Below are positions 21,381-27,427 of a stretch of DNA of 27,427 bases, piece by piece. The DNA is from a virus. Both the position numbers and the translations under genes were made by a program. The notes beneath the pieces were generated by a model. The model searched no databases. It worked only from the letters and a program-made list of their open reading frames with translations, and was not told the DNA's origin. Each line of letters opens with the position of its first letter. Position 1 is the stretch's first letter. The DNA is taken from positions 1 to 27,427 of the IMG/VR virus record IMGVR_UViG_3300025000_000359; one strand, 5' to 3'.

Positions 21381-21947
21381 TTATTCTTCCTCCATGGTTT
21401 GCAGTATTTGTCTGACTTCGCCGAGAGCCGTAGAAATGCTGTCGAGCTTGGTTATCATCCGCTTCTTCTTCAGGCGGATGTTGCGCAACCTGGCCGCCTT
21501 ATCCTCATCCACCGGCATCTCGGCGCTGTCGTTGATCAACACCCACAGGCCCGCCTTCCCCGGCTCCTGGATCTTGCGGGCCACCTCTCGCCGGACCAAG
21601 ATCACCAGCCATTGCCGGGCATAATCCCGGCTGACGCCGGCCATCTCCATCAGGTCGTCAACCGTCACCCGGCGCCGCATCTTGAGCAGCCGCCACATAA
21701 CTTCGCGCTTGTCCGGCTCGGCCGGGGTTGCTGTCGGCAAAGGGGGGCCGTAGACGCCCTGGCGGATGCGCCGCAACTTACCTTCTCCGGTCAGCTCGCC
21801 AAGAGTATTGAGCATCCTTTTATGCTCTTTCCTGTTCATGATCATCAACAGGGTGGAAAGACTATCGGTGGTTACCTCGCCTGATTTTTCTTTGCTGACC
21901 TTTAGCGCCATAAGGAGGACATCTTTCCTAAACGATTGATGTGCCAT
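21381..21947 (-). CDS. Winged-helix-type early regulator
   Basis: This is a 188-aa protein starting MAHQSFRKDVLLMALKVS. Two winged-helix-like units are visible. The first has TTDSLSTLLMIMNRKEHKRML and GEGKLRRIRQGVYGPP, where the wing is GVYGPP. The second has RRVTVDDLMEMAGVSRDYARQWLVIL, a clear HTH. The C-terminus is a coiled-coil (RLRNIRLKKKRMITKLDSIS). The start is four bases after the MuB stop with GGGGG ahead. It probably binds DNA in the early phase. Family unknown to me. Confidence 0.75.
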   Translation of the reverse strand: MAHQSFRKDVLLMALKVSKEKSGEVTTDSLSTLLMIMNRKEHKRMLNTLGELTGEGKLRRIRQGVYGPPLPTATPAEPDKREVMWRLLKMRRRVTVDDLMEMAGVSRDYARQWLVILVRREVARKIQEPGKAGLWVLINDSAEMPVDEDKAARLRNIRLKKKRMITKLDSISTALGEVRQILQTMEEE

Positions 21948-21951
21948 GCCG

Positions 21952-22671
21952 CTACCCCCTCAAACTCTGTTTGATTGCCACCTTGGCCATCTCCATGTCC
22001 GGAGCGGCCGTGCCCTTGGCGTTCATGATATTCACCAGGGAGATCAGATCCCTCTTGATTACCCGGAAACAGCCTTTGGCCTCGCGGTGCAGGGTCTCCG
22101 CCACATCGGCCGGCAGGTCTACTCCCGCCGACTCGCGGGCAAACATCACCACATCGCCGAGGCCCAGGGTCTCAAACTCCAGCAGCTGAAAGGTCCGGTT
22201 CCAGATCCTGGTCACCTGCTGCATATGGCTCTGCAGCTCATCCTCGCCGATCAGCACAAACGGCGCCGCCGACAGATCGGAAAGATCGCGGACCAGCTCC
22301 AGATGCAGGCGCGGCAATTTCTCGATCTCCTCGATAAACACCGGCCGGCCGCCCTGGGTGTTCAGCGCATCGAGCGCCGCCAGGAAGGCCGCGTCCTTGC
22401 GATGGGGGATGGTCTTGATGCCCAGCTCCCGGCACAGCGCCTGCAGGAAGCCCAGTTCGGTATGCCGCCAGATCGACAGGCAGCGGACAAAGGCGCAGCG
22501 GTTGTTCGCCGCGTACCACTGCGCCGTCCGCGTCTTGCCGCGACCGGCCGGGCCGATCACCGCGGCGAGGCGCCCTTCACCGGCCGACATCATCAGGGCG
22601 TCGATCATCGCCTGAAAGTTGCGCACGTTTCGGACGTTGACAAACTTGGGGAAAAAACGTATTTCTTTCAT
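21952..22671 (-). CDS. B: MuB-like AAA+ transposition ATPase
   Basis: This is a 239-aa protein with Walker A GPAGRGKT at 40-47 and a Walker B-like VFIEE at 111-115, where the first acidic position is E rather than D. A sensor-like VLIGEDEL lies at 139-146. The N-terminal HTH of Mu B (312 aa) is absent, so this is the short form common in other transposable phages. It binds target DNA, delivers it to the transposase and protects the prophage from self-insertion. It lies 36 bases after the transposase with an AGGAGG site. Confidence 0.92.
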   Translation of the reverse strand: MKEIRFFPKFVNVRNVRNFQAMIDALMMSAGEGRLAAVIGPAGRGKTRTAQWYAANNRCAFVRCLSIWRHTELGFLQALCRELGIKTIPHRKDAAFLAALDALNTQGGRPVFIEEIEKLPRLHLELVRDLSDLSAAPFVLIGEDELQSHMQQVTRIWNRTFQLLEFETLGLGDVVMFARESAGVDLPADVAETLHREAKGCFRVIKRDLISLVNIMNAKGTAAPDMEMAKVAIKQSLRG

Positions 22672-22707
22672 TACACCTCCTGGGTAAAACGACTTAAGGG
22701 TTGGTTA

Positions 22708-24951
22708 TTATCCGGCTGCAGCTTCACCTGCAGCCGGATTTTTTGCTCTGTGGAGGATGGCCAGCGCCGCTCGCTGACTATCCCAGTAATCGCGGTCCCG
22801 GTCATATTCCGGCATCTGCTCATAGACCCGCATGAACCGCCGCCACTCGCCGGTAAGCTCCTCGCCGCACATCTCCATTTCAAGCAATTTGCCGTAACGG
22901 TCGAACTCTTTCATATCCGCCAGGTCGGCTGCGAGCTGGGCTGCTTCCTGCTGCCGGTGATGACGCTGGGCTTCGTCAGCGTCGAGCATGGCCGCTTGCC
23001 GTTCTTCGCTAGTGAGTTTTATTGGCCGGTCTGCTCCCGGGAGCAGCTTGATGTTGTTTCTTCTGCCGCCGTTGCCGCCATTGAGGTTTTTTTGTTCGTC
23101 AGTGGCTGAGCCGAAACCGGACTCCTCGATCAGCCGCTGCGCCTCGGGGATCACGATCTCATCGGCCATGGCCTTGGCATGGGCCACCGTTTGTTTGCGC
23201 AGGCTGCCGACCATTTCCAGTTGATTTTTCAGGAGGGCGACATCCTTCTCGCCGCCGAGGACCAGGGCGGCGGGATGCACCTTGGCAACACGGGACGCCT
23301 CGCAGATAAACTCATCAGTGCGCTGGTCGTAGATCAGCACGGAGTCCCTTTCCTGCAGGTCGTACCGCACATATACCTGGTGGTTCCGGCCGTACAGCGC
23401 CGGGTGATAGTAATACTCGCCGCTGTCGTACACCTTGACGCCGCGGCCATAGATCTTACGCTCTTCCTTTTTCATCATCAGGATACGCAGGGCCTCCGGA
23501 TCGACGCCGGGGCCGCGCCCGGCGTCGAAGATCTCTTGCGGGCGGATCCCGGCCAGATGACTGTTCGGCCCTTGCTCGCGGCCGGCGTAGACGTCGAACC
23601 AGGCGGCGATCGCCCGGTGGCTGTCGATCATGGTCGGCACGTAGCCCCCGGTGATTTTGTCGTTGATCCGCCGGTGCAGCTTCTCGCCGCGGTTCAAATG
23701 GGCCGGTTTGGTGTCGATGGCCGTGCCGACAAAGGACGGCGACATCCGCTCCAACTCGCCGAAGGTCTTGAAGAACCGCTCGATGGTTTTCGATTGGCCG
23801 TGATAGGGCTTAGCGACGATCAGCTTTATCCCCAGGCGGCCGTACAGGCCGGGCAGCTCGGTCTGGTCGAAGTCGGTACCGGTAAAATACTGGCCTTTGA
23901 AGGCCCGGCCGTTGTCCAGATAGACGATCTTCGGCACCATGCCCAGGCGGATGATGGACCGGCGCAGGGCCGAGGAAATCGAGGCGGTGTTCTCTGTCGG
24001 CATGATCTCCCAGCCGCACGGCATGGAGCTTTTCATGTCGAAGAACAGCACCAGCATCATCCGCTGCGCCTTGCCGGTCCATGGGTTGATGATCAGGAAG
24101 TTGAGGATGTGGCCGTCCGCCACCAGGATATCGCCGACACCTATCGAGTCATAATCGCGCTCGGTCCAGAACAACACCTTATCATTCAGGCCCTTGTCGC
24201 CTTCGCGCCACCAGATCCATTCGTCGTAGTTGACCGCTACCCAGTCTTCGAGGAAACGGCGGTAGGTGGCCTCGGAGAGATTGTCGACTCCTTTCAGCTG
24301 CATGACGTTTTTCGCCAGGCGGATAATCTCGGATTTAGGCAGGCTCTTGCCTTTCGGCTGCCGGACCATGGCCAGGATGATCTGGGCCTGCAGGGGAGAT
24401 ATGGCCCGTTCGCCTTTCTTCTTGCCGCGCCGATCGGCGAGCTGGAGGGTATCGCCGCAACTCTTTTTCAGCGTGGTCTTCCAGCTTTCGACGGTCTTCC
24501 AGCTCAGTTCGCCAAGAACTTTATACAGTTCAGGATAGGCGGCGCCGCTGTTATAACCGACCATGAAGTTGTCGCGGGCCTGGACCTTGTGGCCCCAACC
24601 CGCGGAGGCCAGCGCCTGCAGGTAGAGCTTCACCAGCGATGCCTTGAGATTAGCCTTGCACGCCTGGCCGGCGCAGACGATGGTGTTGCCGGCTACGGCT
24701 ATGGTGGCGGGGAGGTTGGCGGCGCTATCCACGGGGACCAGGGCGTGGATCTCTTCCTGGTCGAGGATGGCCTTGCGGATATAATCCGGCAGCATGTAGG
24801 CGCGGTACATTTTGCATGAGCCTCCGCGCACCGTCTCCCAGTAGTATGGCCACTGCTCGCGGTCCGCTTTGCGGGCGATGGAGCGCTCGGTGTCAGGTAA
24901 CACCGGCAGGTTCATGGCCACCAGGTCTTTCACTGTATAAGCTGATTTCAT
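22708..24951 (-). CDS. A: MuA-like DDE transposase
   Basis: This 747-aa protein has the MuA-type layout. An N-terminal HTH-like end-binding region (YTVKDLVAMNLPVLPDTE, then IARKADREQWPYYW) comes first. The middle has an HTH-like SEATYRRFLEDWVAVNYDEW. The RNase H-like core has D279 (VADGH), D346 (YLDNGRAFKG) and E391 (GQSKTIERFF), close in spacing to Mu A D269, D336 and E392. A beta-barrel and a Mu-type C-terminal domain follow; the C-terminal end (KNPAAGEAAAG) is short. It cuts the phage ends and joins them to target DNA, replicating by transposition with B. The last codons form a perfect inverted repeat (see 22710-22744). Confidence 0.97.
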   Translation of the reverse strand: MKSAYTVKDLVAMNLPVLPDTERSIARKADREQWPYYWETVRGGSCKMYRAYMLPDYIRKAILDQEEIHALVPVDSAANLPATIAVAGNTIVCAGQACKANLKASLVKLYLQALASAGWGHKVQARDNFMVGYNSGAAYPELYKVLGELSWKTVESWKTTLKKSCGDTLQLADRRGKKKGERAISPLQAQIILAMVRQPKGKSLPKSEIIRLAKNVMQLKGVDNLSEATYRRFLEDWVAVNYDEWIWWREGDKGLNDKVLFWTERDYDSIGVGDILVADGHILNFLIINPWTGKAQRMMLVLFFDMKSSMPCGWEIMPTENTASISSALRRSIIRLGMVPKIVYLDNGRAFKGQYFTGTDFDQTELPGLYGRLGIKLIVAKPYHGQSKTIERFFKTFGELERMSPSFVGTAIDTKPAHLNRGEKLHRRINDKITGGYVPTMIDSHRAIAAWFDVYAGREQGPNSHLAGIRPQEIFDAGRGPGVDPEALRILMMKKEERKIYGRGVKVYDSGEYYYHPALYGRNHQVYVRYDLQERDSVLIYDQRTDEFICEASRVAKVHPAALVLGGEKDVALLKNQLEMVGSLRKQTVAHAKAMADEIVIPEAQRLIEESGFGSATDEQKNLNGGNGGRRNNIKLLPGADRPIKLTSEERQAAMLDADEAQRHHRQQEAAQLAADLADMKEFDRYGKLLEMEMCGEELTGEWRRFMRVYEQMPEYDRDRDYWDSQRAALAILHRAKNPAAGEAAAG
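22710..22744 (+). terminator. Terminator-like hairpin reading into the transposase end from the + strand
   Basis: ATCCGGCTGCAG (22710-22721) and CTGCAGCCGGAT (22728-22739) are perfectly complementary over 12 bases with loop cttcac, followed on the + strand by TTTTT (22740-22744). This is a standard intrinsic terminator for + strand transcripts, built out of the final codons of the transposase gene. On the minus strand it has A-rich bases before it and no T-run after. Confidence 0.7.
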
Positions 24952-24957
24952 GACCGA

Positions 24958-25854
24958 CTATCCCTGCACGTGCATGTCGTTCTGTAGGATAGTCTTGAAC
25001 GCGGCATCCATCTCTTTCAGCGACGCATAGGGACCGGCTGTTTGTATCCACCCCCCTTTTTCGCTGCGCTGCCTGATGGTCATGCTGGACCGGTCCATGC
25101 GGAAGATGGAAAAACCGGCTTTCTCCAGTTTATTCAAATCAGCCGACCCGCCGTGCGTTACACTATCCTCGATGGTGTCGCCGTCCTCGGCCAGTTCGGC
25201 GCGGAGCTGGTCGAGCGCCTTGATGATCATCTCGCGGGAGGTGTGCTTATAGTTGGCCTTACGTGCCTCGGAGATCTGTTCGGCAAAGGCATCGAAGGCC
25301 TCGGTAAATTCTGCGCTGCAGGTCTGGCTGACTTTTTGCCGTGCTGCATGGACGGTCTTTTTAATGTTCTCGCCAAGATAGCTTTTCACCACCTTATTGA
25401 CATGACTGGCTGTCACCTTGCCGTTTGGTGCCGAATGAGTAGCCTCTTTCCACATCGCTACTATCTTTTCGGGATGGCCTTTGAACTTTGTCAGCGGTCG
25501 GACCTGGGCCTCATTCAGAGGCAAGTTTCTTTCCTGCGAGCCATCCTGAGAATCTCCACAATTTGTGGACAAAAACTCACCGCACTGTAGTTGCAGCTGG
25601 CCGTATACTCCCGACGCATCGATCAGCTGGTAGGCTTTGCTCTTCGACATATCCCAGAGCTTTTTGCAGTATTGCTCGAAGGTCCGGCCTTCTTCGGTAC
25701 GATAAAGACGGAGCCTGTTAATTTCTGCTAACGCCTGGCCGACACGATAGAACGCGGCGAAATCTTTGACTATCGTGTGCTCATATTCTGCCAGCATCAT
25801 CGCCTCTCTCGCTGATAAAGGCTTCTCTATCACTTCGAGTTTGATTGTTTTCAT
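24958..25854 (-). CDS. DUF3102-like DNA-binding early protein
   Basis: This is a 298-aa protein starting right after the previous stop (TAA ATG) with an AGGA site. Residues 17-90 (EAMMLAEYEHTIVKDFAAFYRVGQALAEI, then YRTEEGRTFEQYCKKLWDMSKSKAYQLIDASG, quoted in part) match the DUF3102-type opening found in Mu-like and ICE proteins. It combines a helical N-terminus with an HTH-like WDMSKSKAYQLI. The C-terminus has GQ-like NGKVTASHVNKVVKSYLGE and an RKANYKHTSREMIIKALDQL helix. It precedes the transposase, so it may regulate the early operon or replication. Role unknown. Confidence 0.75.
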   Translation of the reverse strand: MKTIKLEVIEKPLSAREAMMLAEYEHTIVKDFAAFYRVGQALAEINRLRLYRTEEGRTFEQYCKKLWDMSKSKAYQLIDASGVYGQLQLQCGEFLSTNCGDSQDGSQERNLPLNEAQVRPLTKFKGHPEKIVAMWKEATHSAPNGKVTASHVNKVVKSYLGENIKKTVHAARQKVSQTCSAEFTEAFDAFAEQISEARKANYKHTSREMIIKALDQLRAELAEDGDTIEDSVTHGGSADLNKLEKAGFSIFRMDRSSMTIRQRSEKGGWIQTAGPYASLKEMDAAFKTILQNDMHVQG

Positions 25855-26091
25855 TTATTTCTTTCCTTTCATCGTCTTAGGCAGATCCAGATATTCAACC
25901 GGGCATCCCTTTTCGACCAGATACCGCAGCACCCGTTTATTGTTTTGCCTTCCGGCCAGAGTGTTGGCAACCAGGCTGTGACTCCTCATCCGCAGCGCGA
26001 TCTGGATATCCACACTGCGGATATCGTGTGTCAGCATCCAGACCCTGGCCTGCTTTCTGACATCCCGCGTCCTTTCAACCTGCTTGGTCAT
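25855..26091 (-). CDS. Small HTH regulator, Ner-like position
   Basis: The start is the ATG at 26091 (MTKQVERTRDVRKQARVWML), overlapping the gene before as ATGA; a longer frame exists but overlaps that gene. The 78-aa product has an HTH-like VDIQIALRMRSHSLVANTL followed by GRQNNKRVLRYLVEKGCPVEYL. This matches small Cro-like phage repressors with the G-R-x-N-N-x-R-V-L-R motif. It takes the place of Ner in Mu, the negative regulator of the early and repressor promoters. Function inferred. Confidence 0.75.
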   Translation of the reverse strand: MTKQVERTRDVRKQARVWMLTHDIRSVDIQIALRMRSHSLVANTLAGRQNNKRVLRYLVEKGCPVEYLDLPKTMKGKK

Positions 26092-26507
26092 AACTCCAAC
26101 TCCAGCTTGCGCATCCTGTTGCGCGCATCTTTGGCCCGGTGATACTCCTTGGCCCACAACAGCAGCTTCACCTCATCTTCATCGATCAACATTCCGCCCA
26201 GGGGCGCAAGCATCTCCCGCATCGGCGCCAGATCATCGAGCGCCGCGCAGAAAACCATCAAACTGTTAATGCCCGGCATATGTTCCATAGCTTCCGGATT
26301 AAGCCATTTTTCGAGCGTGGCCATGGTCAGCCCGCTGCCGTTGCCCTTGACCAAACGGACCCCGTAACGGCTGGCCAGATCGTTCATCCGGTCAAGCAGC
26401 TCTTCCCGGGAGAACTTGCTCTCCCGGGAAGACAATGCCATCTGCTCCTTGAGCTTTTTGCCGACATTCAAACTCGGCTGGCTGAATAGGTTGAGCTGCT
26501 TGACCAT
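26088..26507 (-). CDS. First early gene: putative phage regulator
   Basis: The start is the ATG at 26507 (MVKQLNLFSQPSLNVGKKLK) with AAGGA nine bases ahead; a TTG three bases upstream is also possible. The 139-aa product is helical. An HTH-like or helix-bundle core lies at residues ~30-80 (FSREELLDRMNDLASRYGVRLV and MATLEKWLNPEAMEHMPG). An acidic middle and a basic AKDARNRMRKLELEL end follow. The TMATLEKWLNPE-like core recalls phage CII/regulatory proteins. It leads the early operon, opposite the repressor. A perfect 13-bp inverted repeat lies inside its coding sequence. Confidence 0.7.
   Translation of the reverse strand: MVKQLNLFSQPSLNVGKKLKEQMALSSRESKFSREELLDRMNDLASRYGVRLVKGNGSGLTMATLEKWLNPEAMEHMPGINSLMVFCAALDDLAPMREMLAPLGGMLIDEDEVKLLLWAKEYHRAKDARNRMRKLELEL
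26401..26432. repeat. Perfect 13-bp inverted repeat inside the first early gene
   Basis: TCTTCCCGGGAGA (26401-26413) and TCTCCCGGGAAGA (26420-26432) are exact reverse complements, loop acttgc. It is coding (SSRES-KF-SREE on the minus strand), so a stable hairpin forms near the 5' end of the early transcript. Confidence 0.75.
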
Positions 26508-26704
26508 CAAATTCTATCCTTCAAATGACTCCATCCTTGTGCTACTTTCTCCGGGTAGTGCCAACTATGAGCCACCGTCTGTGCCCATTTAGTCGAATTG
26601 GAGCTACAACGTTTTTTTCACTGTCCGCCATACCCCCAGCTCACTATCTGAATTGAATCAAAACTCATACATTGATATCCGTCTTACCGATGTGGTAGAT
26701 TGCC

Positions 26705-26734
26705 CATATAGGCGGTAACAATTGTTACTGTTGA
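26705..26734 (-). promoter_or_regulatory. Candidate early promoter with a palindromic operator in its spacer
   Basis: On the minus strand TCAACA (26729-26734, 4 of 6 to the -35 consensus) and TATATG (26705-26710, 4 of 6 to -10) are 18 bases apart. The spacer contains the perfect 14-bp palindrome GTAACAATTGTTAC (26715-26728). A repressor bound there would block the promoter. A second weaker dyad GTTG-AA-CAAC overlaps the -35 side (26730-26739). Inference from sequence alone. Confidence 0.5.
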
Positions 26735-26776
26735 ACAACTATAAACGCAATATATGGCTTTTGTAAAGCATAAAAT

Positions 26777-26808
26777 GGCGTCCAGCTTGAAAGGAAACGC
26801 CGTTTTTT
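26777..26808. terminator. Weak hairpin with T-run in the switch region
   Basis: GGCGT (26777-26781) pairs with ACGCC (26797-26801), with further TCC/GGA contact in the loop. G and six T bases follow on the + strand. It lies between the leftward early promoter and the rightward repressor promoter and may insulate them. Confidence 0.35.
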
Positions 26809-26833
26809 GCTTTCTTTTCTAACCTCCTGTTTT

Positions 26834-26842
26834 TGCTATAAT
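26834..26842 (+). promoter_or_regulatory. Extended -10 promoter for the repressor
   Basis: TGCTATAAT at 26834-26842 is a perfect extended -10 element (TG, one base, TATAAT). No good -35 box is found 16-18 bases upstream; extended -10 promoters do not need one. Its start would be about 75 bases ahead of the repressor ATG at 26927, which has an AAGG site. Confidence 0.6.
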
Positions 26843-26926
26843 TACAAGATATTCTGTTTTATTGCTCGCTGTCCAGCTTTCTGTCTATCTTCCGACTATC
26901 AAAGTCAGACGCGAAATAAGGTGTAT

Positions 26927-27427
26927 ATGGGCGTAAGTGAGAAGCTAAAAAAAGCTCGTGAGTATCTTGGGAAAGGGCAAAAAGAAATGGCCGACCTTAT
27001 TGGAAGCGGCCATCGTTCCTGGCAGGGATACGAGCAGGGGACAAGTTACCCTGGCGGAAAAGTCTTCCAGGCGCTGTCCGACCTTGGCTTTAATACAAAC
27101 TGGTTCTTTAGCGATGATGTGCCGATGCTGTTACGGGAAACATCCGAACGCCCTTCGGTTGTCAAGGAGACCGTTGACGCCCTTCCTCTTCCCAGCGACA
27201 ACCTGGGCCTTGGCGAAAGCGTGGAACTGCTCGCCAAGATCTATAATTCAGGCAACAAGGTGTTGATCAGGGCCATCGCCGCCAACCTCAACGCCTTCGG
27301 CGAAGCCATTGACAACAAAGCCCTGGCCCAAAAAGCCATAGATATGATGGATGAAATGAACAAACGAATGCTTGCCATGGAGAAAGATCTTGCCAAACTG
27401 AAAAGTGAAAACGAAGAACTAAAAACA
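26927..27427 (+). CDS. Phage repressor, CI/Cro-type HTH (partial, runs off right edge)
   Basis: The frame starts at ATG 26927 (MGVSEKLKKAREYLGKGQKE) and is open to the window edge (167 codons). Residues ~8-45 are an HTH of the XRE/Cro type: GQKEMADLIGSGHRSWQGYEQG. The rest of the N-terminal domain has GGKVFQALSDLGFNTNWFFS. From ~95 the sequence becomes helical and ends in a charged coiled-coil (MMDEMNKRMLAMEKDLAKL). The only rightward gene in the window, it lies opposite the early operon as a lysogeny repressor should. No S24 peptidase part is visible in the available segment. Confidence 0.8.
   Translation, partial: MGVSEKLKKAREYLGKGQKEMADLIGSGHRSWQGYEQGTSYPGGKVFQALSDLGFNTNWFFSDDVPMLLRETSERPSVVKETVDALPLPSDNLGLGESVELLAKIYNSGNKVLIRAIAANLNAFGEAIDNKALAQKAIDMMDEMNKRMLAMEKDLAKLKSENEELKT

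Noticed and set aside
23179-24819. 546-codon + strand ORF opposite the transposase
   Set aside because: Antisense of the MuA-like DDE core; not supported by start signals.
26542-26631. 29-codon minus ORF (MADSEKNVVAPIRLNGH) in the early leader
   Set aside because: GGGGG lies only one base from the ATG and no family or junction supports it; could be a leader peptide but too weak to call.
26754-26822. 22-codon + ORF (MAFVKHKMASSLKGN) in the switch region
   Set aside because: No ribosome site and it overlaps a hairpin with a T-run.
26771-26878. Direct repeat GTCCAGCTT in the switch region (two copies)
   Set aside because: Only nine bases and not linked to dyads or promoter parts; could be chance.
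1-27427. tRNA, rRNA, CRISPR arrays, IS elements and prophage attachment ends
   Set aside because: Looked for and not seen; both prophage ends appear to lie outside the window.

Overview
The window holds about 27 kb of a Mu-like transposable prophage. It is read almost entirely on the minus strand, from about 26.5 kb down to base 1. A repressor-type gene points the other way at the right edge. The gene order is the classical one for transposable phages: repressor, early regulators, MuA-type DDE transposase, MuB-type ATPase, small early genes, GemA, Mor, lysis, terminases, portal, F, G, I/Z, decoration, T, gp35-37-like genes, tail. Neither prophage end is inside the window. The repressor runs off at 27427 and the tail hub gene runs off at base 1. 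The tail genes (tube protein, frameshifted chaperone pair, modest tape measure, no visible sheath or baseplate set) indicate a long non-contractile tail, as in B3/D3112-type transposable siphophages rather than myovirus Mu. High GC, proteobacterial-style Shine-Dalgarno sites and these families fit a Gram-negative host. A Desulfobacterota-like host is my guess from the protein flavour and cannot be proven here.

Right part (27427-21 kb), decision and transposition. A visibly AT-rich switch region (26511-26926) separates the rightward repressor from the leftward early operon. It has a perfect 14-bp palindrome lying in the spacer of a candidate early promoter, and an extended -10 promoter for the repressor. 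The early operon then encodes two small regulators, a 298-aa protein of the DUF3102 type, the transposase (D279, D346, E391), the ATPase (GPAGRGKT) and a winged-helix protein.

Middle (21.4-17.4 kb), semi-essential early region. This is a tightly packed run of small genes with many ATGA/TGATG junctions. It has a helix-turn-helix segment fused in frame to a DUF3164 protein, several tiny cysteine-rich proteins (two were found by reading the strand directly), an ASCH-domain protein with a zinc ribbon, GemA and Mor. After Mor comes a non-coding stretch with strong hairpins and probably the Mor-dependent late promoter.

Left part (17.1 kb to 1), late genes. Lysis genes (lytic transglycosylase, small membrane protein, a membrane/coiled-coil protein) surround a TraR/DksA zinc finger. 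Packaging and head genes follow. The F-like head protein carries a C-terminal PBECR2-type nuclease domain, I/Z is a nested pair with its own internal ribosome site, and a 40-aa ORF is tucked between portal and F. Tail genes follow, including a textbook A AAA AAG -1 frameshift site joining the two tail chaperone frames; the longer product gains a cysteine-rich module. Most late genes overlap by 1-4 bases or lie within a few tens of bases of each other, so transcription as one or two long units with translational coupling is likely.

The most worthwhile points are the nuclease-tipped head protein, the frameshift chaperone with zinc-type cysteines, the HTH-DUF3164 fusion with an internal start, the cysteine-rich early cluster, the operator-in-promoter switch, and several unusually perfect inverted repeats inside or at the ends of genes.
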